Shown: one piece after another, positions 9,812 to 19,317 of the stretch | Layout of the letters: the number at the start of each line of letters is the position of its first letter | Position numbering within the stretch: position 1 is the stretch's first letter | DNA from: Okeania sp034190295 | GTDB lineage: Bacteria > Cyanobacteriota > Cyanobacteriia > Cyanobacteriales > Microcoleaceae | Direction: 5' to 3' | Length of the DNA stretch: 64,000 bases | Assembly: GCA_034190295.1 (NCBI GenBank) | Contig: JAXHSW010000009.1 | Span: 1 to 64,000 of the forward strand | Translations under genes and position numbers: made by a program | The notes under the pieces: generated by a model | What the model was told of the DNA's origin: nothing | The model's input: the letters and a program-made list of their open reading frames with translations, nothing else | The model's database searches: none

Positions 9812-10528
9812 ATGGGACTTTTAGACCGTGTTTGGCGGGTAATTCGTGCTAATATAAATAGTTTAATTTCTGGCGCGGAAGATCCAGAGAAGGTTCTGGA
9901 GCAGACAGTGACAGATATGCAAAATGACCTGGTGAAACTACGCCAGGCAGTGGCACAGGCGATCGCTACTCAAAAACGTACTGAACGACAATATTCTCAA
10001 GCTCAGTCCACTGCAGATGAATGGTATAGGAGAGCACAGTTGGCTTTGCAAAAAGGCCAGGAAAATTTGGCACGGGAAGCTCTAACCAGACGCAAGTCTT
10101 ACCAAGAAACTGCTACAGCGATGAAAGTTCAGGTGGAACAGCAAAAACAGGTAATGGAAAAGCTGAAGCAAAATATGAGGCAGTTGGAACAAAAAATTAG
10201 TGAGGCCAAACTAAAAAAGAATATGTATATTGCCAGAGCACGTTCTGCTAAGGCTTCGGAAAAGTTAAATGAAATTTTGGGCACTGTGAATACTGGTAAT
10301 GCTTTGAATGCTTTTGATAGGATGGAAGAGAAGGTAATGCAGCTTGAGGCCAAGTCTGAAGCGATCGCTGAGTTGGGAACTGATAGTTTAGAAAAACAAT
10401 TTGCTTCTTTAGAAGAGGGTAATGATATTGAAGCTGAGTTGGAGGCGATGAAGGCGGAAATGTTGCCTGGGGGAACTAATTCTCAATTACCAATTCAAGA
10501 TAGTTCTAATCCTAGAAAAACAGAATAA
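9812..10528 (+). CDS. pspA: PspA/IM30 family protein (PspA-like)
   Basis: A 238-residue ESCRT-III-like membrane-remodelling protein. The N-terminal amphipathic helix (GLLDRVWRVIRANINSLI) is followed by EDPEKVLEQTVTDMQNDLVK and a long coiled coil to about residue 185, typical of PspA/IM30. It ends soon after the sixth helix (LEAMKAEMLPG) and lacks the extra seventh helix of Vipp1, so I call it PspA-like. An AAAAGGGATAG stretch precedes the ATG. It sits 265 bp upstream of vipp1 on the same strand and shares much of its sequence, an ancient tandem duplication. Its likely role is membrane stress repair. Confidence 0.88.
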   Translation: MGLLDRVWRVIRANINSLISGAEDPEKVLEQTVTDMQNDLVKLRQAVAQAIATQKRTERQYSQAQSTADEWYRRAQLALQKGQENLAREALTRRKSYQETATAMKVQVEQQKQVMEKLKQNMRQLEQKISEAKLKKNMYIARARSAKASEKLNEILGTVNTGNALNAFDRMEEKVMQLEAKSEAIAELGTDSLEKQFASLEEGNDIEAELEAMKAEMLPGGTNSQLPIQDSSNPRKTE

Positions 10529-10793
10529 TCATAAGAATTTATCTGTGGAATTTATTTTCACGCCATTGTTAAAATCGCCAGTTATCATATTTTAATGAAG
10601 CTTTGGTAGGAAGTTGAGAATATCGTCTCTAATTTTTGTGAGTAGTTCGCGGAGAAAGAAAGGCTTAAAATGAATATATAGCTATGGGGAGAGTATCCTT
10701 ATCTATTACTAATGAAAAAATTGGCCTATAGTAGTTAATATTGGCCAGTAAGAGCTAGAAGCTAAATTAAACATCAAAAGGAAAGATAAAATT

Positions 10794-11561
10794 ATGGGAT
10801 TATTTGATAGAATCAGTCGCCTCGTCAGAGCTAATGTTAATGACATGGTAAGTAAAGCTGAGGACCCTGAGAAGGTTCTAGAACAGTCTATTATTGATAT
10901 GCAAGAGGACTTAGTCCAGTTGCGTCAGGCTGTTGCTAGTGCTATTGCTACTCAGAAACGTAGCCAACAACAATATAATCAAGCTCAATCTCAGGCTAAT
11001 CAATGGTACTCCCGGGCACAGTTAGCTCTACAAAAGGGAGATGAAAATTTGGCCAAGGAAGCTCTACAGCGTAAGAAGACTTATTCTGAGACAGCAGACA
11101 CTGTCAAAGTATCTTTGGACAGTCAAACAGGTCAGGTAGAAAATTTAAAGCGGAATTTAACGGCTTTGGAAGGTAAGATTTCTGAAGCTAAGGCGAAGAA
11201 GGATATGCTGAAGGCACGAATGACTGCTGCTAAAACTCAGGAGCAACTCAATAATACTATGGGTTCTCTGAATACTAGCGGGGCAATGGCAGCTTTTGAC
11301 AGGATGGAAGAAAAGGTTTTACAAATAGAGGCTCGTTCCCAAGCTACAGCAGAGTTAGCTGGTGGCAGTGGTTTGGAAGAGGATTTCCGAAAGTTGGAAG
11401 CTGGTAGTGATGTTGATGATGAGTTAGCGGCGATGAAGGCACAATTAACTGGAGGGTCTGCAAGTCAAAATCAATTACCTGCCTCAAATCAGGGTTCGGC
11501 AGAAAAATCGGAAGTTGATTCTGAACTGGAAGATTTGCGTAAACAACTTGACAAAATGTAA
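10794..11561 (+). CDS. vipp1: Vipp1/IM30 thylakoid membrane-maintenance protein
   Basis: A 255-residue PspA/IM30 protein with an AAGGAAAG ribosome site nine bases before ATG. The amphipathic start GLFDRISRLVRANVNDMV and the EDPEKVLEQSIIDMQEDLVQ helix are followed by the long hairpin coiled coil. After LAAMKAQLTGG comes a linker and a final helix VDSELEDLRKQLDKM, the C-terminal extension that marks Vipp1. Vipp1 forms rings and rods on thylakoid and plasma membranes and is needed for thylakoid formation. The pspA-vipp1 order with long spacing suggests separate promoters. Confidence 0.94.
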   Translation: MGLFDRISRLVRANVNDMVSKAEDPEKVLEQSIIDMQEDLVQLRQAVASAIATQKRSQQQYNQAQSQANQWYSRAQLALQKGDENLAKEALQRKKTYSETADTVKVSLDSQTGQVENLKRNLTALEGKISEAKAKKDMLKARMTAAKTQEQLNNTMGSLNTSGAMAAFDRMEEKVLQIEARSQATAELAGGSGLEEDFRKLEAGSDVDDELAAMKAQLTGGSASQNQLPASNQGSAEKSEVDSELEDLRKQLDKM

Positions 11562-11640
11562 GTTTTGTTTATCTCCTAAATGTGCTGATATTTGGCAATA
11601 TTTTGAGCCTTGATGGATATTAAGTATAATCTTTGACACT

Positions 11641-11661
11641 CCTCCGGCTGAAGCACGGAGG
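11641..11661 (-). repeat. Right-end hairpin of decayed IS200/IS605-type element
   Basis: CCTCCG at 11641-11646 pairs with CGGAGG at 11656-11661, just beyond the stop of the tnpB relic on the minus strand. It corresponds to the hairpins at 312 and 30192. Confidence 0.55.
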
Positions 11662-11671
11662 ATTCTTCGTT

Positions 11672-12893
11672 CTATGACCCTGGTTGCTGAGACAGGATTT
11701 CTCCAACCTCAGTAGTGCCAGAATCTCCAGAAGCGTTTGACTCATTGAGCCAAGTTCCGATGTGCCCCATCGTACTTAAGGCAGAATTGAGAATATTAAT
11801 TGCCGCGTTGTGGTCTCTATCTAAAACACATCCACATTGACAAACATGAGTTCGAGTTGATAGTGATTTCTTCACCGTTGTTCCACAATTTGAGCAATTT
11901 TGGCTAGTATATGCTGGATTAACTGCTACCGTTACCTTGCCAAACTTAATCCCAAAATACTCTAACCATTTCCTGAATTGATACCAACCTGCATCATTAA
12001 TAGACTTGGCCAGACAATGGTTTTTCACCAAATTCTTAATCCTCAAATCTGCCTTCGGCGCGCCGCTCCGCGTCTACATAGGCGACCACATCGTTAGAGT
12101 GGATTACGCAACGCGCTACTCTCAAGCTCGTGTTCTTCACGTTGCCTACTTATTTTGAGGTGTACTCTGCTCAGTTTATTAATGGCGCGCCGGCGGTTGG
12201 CACTACCTTTGTGTTTGCGAGAAACACGACGCTGATAGAATTTCATCCGTTTCTCACTCTTTCTGTAGAATCTGGGGTTCGGCTCTGTATTACCATCTGA
12301 ATCGGTGTAGAATTCTTTTAAGCCTACATCTAAACCGACATTTCGTTTTGTGGGCAAGGTTGAGCCATGAACATCTACACTGATACAAAACTGACAATAA
12401 TAACCATCAGCTCTTCTGACCAATCTCACTCGCTTAATCTTCTCCACCGGATAGAATGCCAAGTCCCACGTCCCAATCAGTTTAAGTCTACCAATACCTT
12501 TTTTATCAGTAAATTCAATATGTTTGGGGTCTAACAACTTCCATCCAGAGGTCTTGTATTCACTTGTATTCAACAGAGCGGCTATGTTTCTTGAATCGTG
12601 GGTATCCCTTTAGACCAGAGATATTTTTCTTGCAGTTGTCAAAAAACCTAGCAATAGCTGACCAACACCGTTCTACAGACGCCTGACAAGCATGGGAATT
12701 CAAATCTTGAACGAATGGGTACATAGAACGCAATTCGGTATTATAGCGATACAGTTCTTTTCTACCTAGTCCTCGATGATCCATCCAAAGCGCGAAGACA
12801 TGAATTTCTCACGAATTGGCCAGTACCAATAGCCTCATCAATGGCTTGATATTGCTGAGGTTTTCCTTTGACTTTGAATTCGTATACTATCAT
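11672..12893 (-). pseudogene. tnpB: Frameshifted tnpB (IS200/IS605-type)
   Basis: The true start is the ATG at 12893 (MIVYEFKVKGKPQQY). A frameshift near 12790 leads to MDHRGLGRKELYRYNTEL, another near 12570 to the WLLDPKHIEF region and NVGLDVGLKEF, and the frame breaks again near 12110. There SNDVVAY is separated from EDLRIKNLVK by about 33 inserted bases rich in CGGAGCGG/GGCGCGCC. The end (CSNCGTTVKK, CQCGCVLDRDHNAAINIL) is clean. All three RuvC acidic blocks survive, so this is a recent loss. Confidence 0.88.
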
Positions 12894-13110
12894 AGTTTTG
12901 ACGCTAGCTTGTTTGGCGTATATTATTACTATATAAGGTTCAATTTAATTTTGGCAAGGGCGATTGAGGTTAACCATCCTTCTAGGACGGGGCTTGAGAC
13001 CCGCTTTTTTTGGTCAAGGCATTTTTCTGTTGAATTACACAATATTAAGCAAAAATACTGAGATTGTAGTATTGGCATAGTTACTCGGATTGGGCTATAT
13101 ACTATACCAG

Positions 13111-13158
13111 AAGGAAGAAGGAAGAAGGAAGAAGGAAGAAGGAGGAAGGAGGAAGGTT
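13111..13158. repeat. GGAAGAA heptamer array
   Basis: About six period-7 units with GGAAGGA variants at the right end. Confidence 0.8.
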
Positions 13159-13215
13159 GATATTCCGTTATTTTCAATTATTCAATAAGTCCTAACCGCA
13201 ATGGCGACTGCCATA

Positions 13216-13307
13216 TATAGCAATAGACAGATAGGTTAGGATATAGAGTGATAATCATCTTTAGACAGGGGAAATATTTTTCCTGCTGTTCCTTATTCCC
13301 TGCTATA
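13216..13307 (+). repeat. R4 MITE-like repeat, copy 2
   Basis: TATAGCAATAGACAGATAGG at the left and TTATTCCCTGCTATA at the right frame the shared GGGGAAATATTTTTCC core. It is slightly shorter than copy 1. Confidence 0.6.
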
Positions 13308-13462
13308 AATAACTTAGATTTGCCTCCCTTCAAGTTAAATCAGCTAAAAGTGATTATAGAATTTACTCATAATGACTATTTAACTTAAGCTAATTTATGA
13401 TTAAATAAATAATAAGTAAAATTTATGCCTTCTGCTTTCATTAAATATTTATTAATTTAATT

Positions 13463-13723
13463 ATGTCTAAATTACGCTGGCTAATTCTCAGTTCTTCTGC
13501 TTCTGGATTTGGTCTTTGTTCAGTTTTATTTGCCATCTTTACAGTATTTAACGAATTAAGTATTTTAAACGTTTTGGTACTGATTTTGGTATTAGTTTTT
13601 TTGATGTTTAATCTCGTATTTACAGCTCATTATTTTTCTCAAATTTCCCGAGAATTATACATTAGAAATAAAATGCAAACACAAATGAAGATGAGGGCTA
13701 AACCGACCAGGTATCGATATTAA
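13463..13723 (+). CDS. Small two-helix membrane protein
   Basis: An 86-residue protein not recognised by family. Two hydrophobic helices are visible, about residues 6-28 (LILSSSASGFGLCSVLFAIF) and 33-57. A basic tail (KMQTQMKMRAKPTRYRY) follows, so the C-terminus is probably cytoplasmic. The upstream ATTTAATT gives no clear ribosome site. The clean hydrophobic pattern and the absence of repeat sequence inside favour a real gene. Confidence 0.55.
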   Translation: MSKLRWLILSSSASGFGLCSVLFAIFTVFNELSILNVLVLILVLVFLMFNLVFTAHYFSQISRELYIRNKMQTQMKMRAKPTRYRY

Positions 13724-14304
13724 ATTTTGAGTCAATCATTACTGTACTTTAAATATAGTTTTCGGGAATATAGAACAGACTATTTATAGTAAATACTTAC
13801 GAAATTAGTACAATATCATGTCTGTTTAATTAGCGAGAAAAAAACTATCCTCTCACTTCAAGAACAAATATTCCTCATTCTTCCTGCTCCCCACTTCCTG
13901 CTCCCTTATTCTTATTTATCAGTATTCAACCAGATATCATATAATGTAAGCATTCAGCATTCAGCATTCAGTTTTTGAACATATTCAAGAAATTACTAAG
14001 GTTAGCTGAAGACATTTTTATTATAAGTTTTAATTCTCCTTGGAGACTAATTCCTCTTTTGAGCTGATAATGAGCTAATAAATCATAGCTGATAGCTGAT
14101 AGCTGACAGCTGAATGCTTACCATATAATACAACAATCTTGGGCTAAATATTTATAGATATATTTATAAAAAAAGACACTTTTTCTCAACTCATAAAATT
14201 GCTAAAGAAGGCAGAAGGTTAGGTTAAGTTGTTGCAACTTTCTGGAAAAATACGTTACAAAGTATCTAAATTCACTAATTTATTGCTAAGGCTAATTACT
14301 AAAA
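13724..14304. other. Intergenic region before glutaredoxin gene
   Basis: No gene is seen. It has short CATTCAG (13951-13975) and AGCTGAT (14089-14112) heptamer runs. The last 150 bases are unique and could hold the grx promoter. Confidence 0.45.
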
Positions 14305-14622
14305 ATGTTTGACTTTATTAACCCTATTCTTGGTCGTCATCCAGAAAAGATCGAGGCTAACGTTGAAATCTATACTTGGCAAACTTGTCCCTATTGTATC
14401 AGGGCAAAAATTTTGCTGTGGTGGAAAGGCGTCAACTATACAGAATACAAAATAGACGGCATTGAAACTGCCAGAAATACTATGGCTGAACGTGCAAATG
14501 GATATCGTACTGTGCCACAGATTTTTATTAATGACCAACATATAGGTGGCTGTGATGAGATTTATACTCTAGATGGAAAGGGTGAGTTAGATCCTTTATT
14601 GAGCCAACCTAGTGCTATATAA
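14305..14622 (+). CDS. grxC: Glutaredoxin, GrxC type
   Basis: A 105-residue dithiol glutaredoxin that reduces disulfides with glutathione in the cytoplasm. The CPYC active site is at residues 28-31 (YTWQTCPYC). The cis-proline TVPQIFI and the glutathione-binding GGCDEIYTLD segments follow in the expected order. About 18 residues precede the fold, slightly more than in the shortest bacterial Grx3; an in-frame start closer to the fold is not present. It appears monocistronic. Confidence 0.92.
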   Translation: MFDFINPILGRHPEKIEANVEIYTWQTCPYCIRAKILLWWKGVNYTEYKIDGIETARNTMAERANGYRTVPQIFINDQHIGGCDEIYTLDGKGELDPLLSQPSAI

Positions 14623-14689
14623 ATTTTGGATTATTTGAGAGTAAGAAAAAATTAAATTATTATAGGGCTATGCACTAGGGAATAGGTAA

Positions 14690-14725
14690 TTTCAGTTATC
14701 AGTTATCAGTTATCAGTTATCAGTA
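14690..14725. repeat. CAGTTAT heptamer array
   Basis: Five units between grxC and an R1 copy; the same unit recurs at 7541, 19253 and 19681. Confidence 0.8.
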
Positions 14726-14737
14726 CCGACCACTAAC

Positions 14738-14875
14738 AAGGAGAGAATTGACACTTAAGGAAAATTTTTTCTTCTCTTGGTCGATGGTCGGCCAGCGAGG
14801 AGACTTCACCATTCCTCGACCGCTTTTTTCTCCTTTAAAGCCTCTCCTTTAAACCTTAATTATTCGGTAAAATGG
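14738..14875 (-). repeat. R1 dispersed element carrying R2 hairpin
   Basis: R1 in reverse orientation, from AAGGAGAGAATTGACACTTA to TTAAACCTTAATTATTCGGT. Between CTTCTCTT and CGCTTTTTT lies a 45-base hairpin (14779-14823) opening GGTCGA and closing TCGACC. The same insert occurs in R1 copies at 28048 and 55258. Confidence 0.75.
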
Positions 14876-14972
14876 TTTTCGGTGCGGAAACGCTCCGTGA
14901 ATAGGATTGAAAAATGTCTGAACCAATTTTTGTAGTGGTATACACTTTAATTTATAACAGTTGAAGCAAAGA

Positions 14973-15021
14973 GCGCGGACAGATCGACAGCTTAAAACTC
15001 AGACAAAGTAATACTTTTCCT
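14973..15021 (-). repeat. R5 dispersed repeat, copy 1
   Basis: GCGGACAGATCGACAGC, then TTAAAACTCAGACAA and TTTTCCTT, is found again at 62677-62727. Here it runs into CCTTCTT heptamers that abut the menD stop codon. Confidence 0.55.
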
Positions 15022-15053
15022 TCTTCCTTCTTCCTTCTTCCTTCTTTCTTCTG

Positions 15054-16811
15054 CTACAGCAATAAATCTGCTGCAAATTTATCTAAATTATCTAACCGCC
15101 ATCTAGCATCTAGTTGACGGTTTGTTTGTATTTCTAAAACTCTTATTCCACTACTAGGTAGACTTTTTAAAAGTTGTTGTAATTGCTGCCAAGAATATAT
15201 CTTCTGATGTTCTACACCATAAGTATTACAGAGAGCAGCAAAATTAATATTTTGGGGAGTAGCAAAAAATTCTGTAAAAGGTGGTTCAAATTTAGCTATT
15301 GGTAACATTTCAAAAATTCCACCTCCCTGATTATTAATCAAAATAATAGTTAAATGACCGACTAATTTATTTCTTAGTAAAAAACCATTAGTATCATGTA
15401 AAAGTGCTAAATCTCCTGTTAATAGAACACTGCTTTGTTGACGATGAGCAATACCTAAAGCAGTTGATAAAGTACCGTCTATTCCATTTGCGCCTCGATT
15501 GAAAAATGGCTTGATTTGGGAATTATTAGGAACCCAGAAAAATTCTACATCTCTGACTGGCATACTATTAGCAATAAATATTGGTGTACCTTGGGGTAAT
15601 ATTTGAGAAATTAACCAAGGTATTTTAGGTTCAAATATTTGATTAATTCCTGCCATTTTTTTATCAATTGCCTCTCTAACTTTTACCTCAGCATTGCACC
15701 ACAAATTTAAGTAATTGCCATCGGAGTTAGTAGGGAAAAATTTAGGAGTAAAAATTTGAGCTAGTTGTTCTACTGAAAGTCGTAAATGATTTGTCTTCCC
15801 ATGAAGCGGGTCAAAATTCTCCTCACTTTCATCAATGATTAATCTGTGGGGGTTAGTTGCTTCTAGCCAAGTTCTTAATTGTTTACTTGTTGGTAACTCG
15901 CCGATTTGTAAAACTATTTTAGGAATAAGTTTTTGTGCTATTTCCTGATTTCTTAAAATTAAATCATAAGTATTAATCAAATAGGGATTTAACCGAGAAT
16001 AGTTTCTCAGAGGAGATAAACCTTCAGCTAAAACTGGGAACTTGAGAAATTGAGAAATTTGAGCGATCGCCTGACAATATTTTTGAGGATTTTTGGGTTG
16101 TGCTAAACCTCCAATAATTATGCCTTCGCCAGATTGAAGTTGATTTTTTAAATCTAATTTTAAGTCAAAATTAGGCAAAAATTCTGTTGTGAAAATTGGT
16201 TGTACTGTAGCAAAAAAGTTTTGAGGAAATTGTGCTTCTAAAGTAATAACTTCTGGTTGGGGTATAGGAGGTAAAGGGTCTCGAAAAGGAATATTAAAAT
16301 GCACAGGTCCAGGTGTCGGTAAAGTTGCTTTTCTCCAACCATGAATAATTGTTTGTCTTAAATATTCAAGTATTTTTAGTTCTATAGAAGGCAAACTTAA
16401 TTCAACTTGCCAGTTGGGATAACTGCCATACAATTTGACTTGATCTATTGTTTGACCTGCATGACAATTTCGTAATTCTGGAGGTCTATCTGCCGTTAAA
16501 ACTAATAGTGGGATACGACTTTCTTTTGCCTCTATTATGGCAGGATAAAAATTGGCAGCAGCAGTACCAGATGTACAGACTATTACCACAGGTTGATAAT
16601 TTTTCCTTGCTATTCCTAGAGCAAAAAATGATGCAGAACGTTCATCAAGAATTGGAATAGTTTCGATTTTTGGGTGAGTGGCGAAGGCAAATGTTAGAGG
16701 TGTGGAACGGGAACCAGGGCTAATAATTGCCGTAGTTAATCCTAGATATTGTAATGTTTCTACTAAAATTGATGCCCAGACTGTGTTTATATTTCTAAAA
16801 TCAATTGGCAT
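15054..16811 (-). CDS. menD: SEPHCHC synthase MenD
   Basis: A 585-residue thiamine-diphosphate enzyme that joins isochorismate and 2-oxoglutarate, the committed step to the naphthoquinone ring. The N-terminal PYR domain shows ISPGSRSTPLTFAF and GTAAANFYPAIIEA. The central domain follows, and the C-terminal PP domain has FNRGANGIDGTLSTALG. The diphosphate/Mg motif is GDLALLHDTNGFLL, ending INNQGGGIF. Length is standard. Heptamer repeats touch its stop codon. It is separate from menF, unlike the enterobacterial operon. Confidence 0.96.
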   Translation of the reverse strand: MPIDFRNINTVWASILVETLQYLGLTTAIISPGSRSTPLTFAFATHPKIETIPILDERSASFFALGIARKNYQPVVIVCTSGTAAANFYPAIIEAKESRIPLLVLTADRPPELRNCHAGQTIDQVKLYGSYPNWQVELSLPSIELKILEYLRQTIIHGWRKATLPTPGPVHFNIPFRDPLPPIPQPEVITLEAQFPQNFFATVQPIFTTEFLPNFDLKLDLKNQLQSGEGIIIGGLAQPKNPQKYCQAIAQISQFLKFPVLAEGLSPLRNYSRLNPYLINTYDLILRNQEIAQKLIPKIVLQIGELPTSKQLRTWLEATNPHRLIIDESEENFDPLHGKTNHLRLSVEQLAQIFTPKFFPTNSDGNYLNLWCNAEVKVREAIDKKMAGINQIFEPKIPWLISQILPQGTPIFIANSMPVRDVEFFWVPNNSQIKPFFNRGANGIDGTLSTALGIAHRQQSSVLLTGDLALLHDTNGFLLRNKLVGHLTIILINNQGGGIFEMLPIAKFEPPFTEFFATPQNINFAALCNTYGVEHQKIYSWQQLQQLLKSLPSSGIRVLEIQTNRQLDARWRLDNLDKFAADLLL

Positions 16812-17086
16812 TTTTGAGTTTTGAATAGTAATACGGTACTCATCACAAAAACTAATACCAAATTGATCGGAAGTTGCATAGAAAAATATTTTAATCGGGG
16901 TTGACTGTAGATCGAGATAGACAAGTTAATAAATTTCATAATTCTGTGCCACCTCACATAAAATTGGTATAACACCTACTACCTACCACCTAATTATTGC
17001 AGCCTCACATAAAATTGGTATCAGGGTGATAAAAGTACCTGAAAGAATAGAATATCAATTAACTAGACCTTTGCCTTTCTCTGTAT

Positions 17087-17632
17087 CTAACTACTTCTGT
17101 TATTGACTTTAGTTTCTGATTTTTTCTTTTTAGCTTTAGATTTTTTTTGACTCACTTCTGGAGGCGGACCATAATCTCCATCTGGAAAGTTTTTTCGCTC
17201 CACTATATATTGTGGTTCTACTTCAATCCACAGACGGGCACCCCCGGCTTGACTTTTATTAGGTTGATGAGGTTGATAAATAATTTGGCAAGGTCCGTTA
17301 ATTTTCAGGGCGTGGCAATATTTTTTTTTATCCCCCACTTTCACCGCAATTGCTGGATGAGAAGTTCCGTTATCTCTGTTATAGTCAATATTTTTTCGTA
17401 GAACATGAACAATAGTCTTGGCTTTGCGTTGAAGTTTGTTCCAAGTGGGTTGTGGACCACGACTACCTGGTTTAATCTCTGGCATTCCCCGATGGTTAAG
17501 GGGAATCATCCAAAGTCTTTTGACTTTATAAGCTCCTTGGACCCGACCTTGATTAAGTAGAGTCCGCAATCTACCTGTTGAGATATTTAGCAGAAAAGCT
17601 GCTTGTGTTGTAGTTGTTAATGAGATAGTCAT
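17087..17632 (-). CDS. HTH-domain DNA-binding protein of unknown role
   Basis: A 181-residue protein. Residues 1-60 (TTTQAAFLLNISTGRLRTLL, GRVQGAYKVKRLWMIP) have the layout of an excisionase/MerR-type winged HTH. A middle part is basic and beta-rich (PAIAVKVGDKKKYCHALKI), and the last 30 residues are a Lys-rich tail (KKSKAKKKK). The gene could regulate the nearby coupled small ORFs or be a remnant of a mobile element. No integrase or phage gene is adjacent. Family beyond the HTH is not recognised. Confidence 0.7.
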   Translation of the reverse strand: MTISLTTTTQAAFLLNISTGRLRTLLNQGRVQGAYKVKRLWMIPLNHRGMPEIKPGSRGPQPTWNKLQRKAKTIVHVLRKNIDYNRDNGTSHPAIAVKVGDKKKYCHALKINGPCQIIYQPHQPNKSQAGGARLWIEVEPQYIVERKNFPDGDYGPPPEVSQKKSKAKKKKSETKVNNRSS

Positions 17633-17845
17633 AACTATAACGTCTTAGTTTTGAAATTTTGTCCTATGATTTTTGATTGAATAAATTAATTTTAAATTTT
17701 GAAAGACAATTTCATAAGTAGGGAGATAGAGAGAATCATAATAACTAAGTCCTAGGTTTTTTGAATAATTGATAGTTCGTTCATTTCAACTTTTGGTCGG
17801 ATTTCGTCAACCCTGTCAGCCTCAAATCTTGCTAACTAATTTTGA

Positions 17846-18088
17846 TTAATCTGGCAATTGTTCTATTTCGTCTTGAATTAAGTCTGGTAAATTTTCTGTA
17901 TGAACGTGCAAATGGCAAACAGACCCAGTTAGTTCTGCTAAAATATCGCCTTTTTGTTCATCTGTTAGATTTGGCAGTTGTAGCTGATTTAGCAAGAATA
18001 GAACTGTCTCGCATTCTTCTCCTAATTCACCCAATAATACTGATAGGGTTGAGTTAACATTTAATGGCTTTTCGAGTTTATAAATCAT
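17846..18088 (-). CDS. Small acidic helical protein, coupled to upstream ORF
   Basis: An 80-residue acidic protein I do not recognise (LSVLLGELGEECETVLFLLN, DIQ-rich end). Its ATG overlaps the stop of the upstream 63-residue ORF as ATGA, so the two are translationally coupled. It is predicted all-helical with no membrane segment. The acid/base contrast with its partner suggests a pair that bind each other, but no family supports a toxin-antitoxin claim. Confidence 0.6.
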   Translation of the reverse strand: MIYKLEKPLNVNSTLSVLLGELGEECETVLFLLNQLQLPNLTDEQKGDILAELTGSVCHLHVHTENLPDLIQDEIEQLPD

Positions 18089-18276
18089 TTACCGCGCCTC
18101 AATCTTTTTTCTGCTCTGGCTAAACTTTTTTCTAATCCGGAAATTTCTTTTCGCCAATATGAGATTAAGCCTTCATCCGGAATAGATTTCTCTTGTTCAT
18201 CTGCTATTTTTTGATGGTGTTTGTTAATCTGTTGTCGAATACTATCGACAGATTTACGAAACTTTTTTTTAGACAA
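18085..18276 (-). CDS. Small basic coiled-coil protein, first gene of a coupled pair
   Basis: A 63-residue, strongly basic helical protein (KKKFRKSVDSIRQQINKHH ... KSLARAEKRLRRGK) with heptad-like spacing, likely a coiled coil. It ends in GGTAAATGA, the TGA sharing bases with the next start. The Lys/Arg-rich surface could bind nucleic acid. No family is recognised. The pair lies 200 bp from the HTH gene on the same strand and may form one unit with it. Confidence 0.55.
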   Translation of the reverse strand: MSKKKFRKSVDSIRQQINKHHQKIADEQEKSIPDEGLISYWRKEISGLEKSLARAEKRLRRGK

Positions 18277-18930
18277 TTAATTGTAACCTCTGGAGAAATT
18301 TATTATTGCCAGTTTGAATCAGGGATTATTAGCAATTGTAGCTATTTTTTGGATTGTCAAGCGATCGCTCATTATTATAAGTCCATAAGCAAAATTAATT
18401 ATACATCCTATGGACTTCCTGTTTCCTGCTATACAAAAACTCCTATATTTCAAAATTAGGTATCACTCTAAGTTTTTGTTATAGGTTTGGGCTTTTTAGT
18501 TTGAAAATTTAAAATTTTGTCAGAGGTTGATGACAAATTAGGGGAAATTTTGTCTGATTTGCATAACGAGGTTTCAATATTTTCAGCTCTTTGGTTAGGT
18601 TCTGTGATAGTCTTAAAGAAGAAAAAATCCAAAGGAGGGTTGTTGCTTAATTAGATTTTGAGCCTCAAAATGCCTATTGCTTCGTTATTTTTGGAGGCGA
18701 TCGCTTGATTTTTTTTGAGGATGAATGACTAATTTTTCTCCCTTAATGTTTTGGCAGTTTGATAGATTTACCGTTTTGTGGTATACGGAACTAAAAAGTT
18801 TATATCTATATATATAGGTGAGTAATGTTGGGCTTCTTTCCTCCACCCGACCTACTTTAAACTCAGGTATCAGTATGGAGATTGATTCGGGGTATTAATA
18901 TAGAAAACCCAAAGCTAAGTTTTTTACCAT

Positions 18931-18967
18931 CCCCTCGCAATGATAGTACAGTTGTCATTGCGAGGGG
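18931..18967. repeat. Perfect 13-bp inverted repeat
   Basis: CCCCTCGCAATGA (18931-18943) and TCATTGCGAGGGG (18955-18967) are exact complements around an 11-base loop. There is no T-run on either side, so it is not a classical terminator. Confidence 0.75.
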
Positions 18968-19252
18968 GAATATTTCACCATTATTTCTCACACTCCACCA
19001 AAAAGACCCCCGAAGCAATATTTTGTTGGGTTTCCTACGTCAACCCAACCTACCAGACTAGATTAATTTTTCTCTACTTTTTTACCCTTCGGGAAGTTGA
19101 AAAGAACCAGACAACCTTTCAGCTAACCTACTAAGCTGTCTGACTCTGGTTGATTTTCGGAAGCTTGATTAACTTCGCCGGAACTGATTGGACTCTTCTA
19201 CGCGCTTGATAAATTCCCATTTACCAATTCTGGCAGTGAAGAGTGCCTTTTC

Positions 19253-19317
19253 AGTTATCAGTTATCAGTTATCAGTTATCAGTTATCAGTTATCAGTTAT
19301 CAGTTATCAGTTATCAG
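19253..19317. repeat. CAGTTAT heptamer array, nine units
   Basis: The longest array of this unit here. It continues in degraded form to the stop codon of the four-helix-bundle gene. Confidence 0.85.

Larger units (their letters stand above)
12894..13462. other. Intergenic: tnpB left end, heptamers and R4
   Basis: TCTAGGACGGGGCTTGAGACCCG (split here as 12981-13003) is probably left-end sequence of the tnpB element. GGAAGAA heptamers fill 13111-13158 and create meaningless open frames. R4 copy 2 follows. No gene is seen. Confidence 0.5.

Noticed and set aside
12816..13061. Plus-strand open frame over the left end of a tnpB relic
   Set aside because: Antisense to the TnpB N-terminus; no features of its own.
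12929..13177. Open frame of 82 codons with SSFLLLPSSFFLLPS
   Set aside because: Encoded by GGAAGAA heptamers; any period-7 array without stops gives such frames.
17846..18276. Toxin-antitoxin module
   Set aside because: Coupling and charges fit, but no toxin or antitoxin family motif is visible.
19253..19317. CRISPR array
   Set aside because: Units are seven bases with no spacers.
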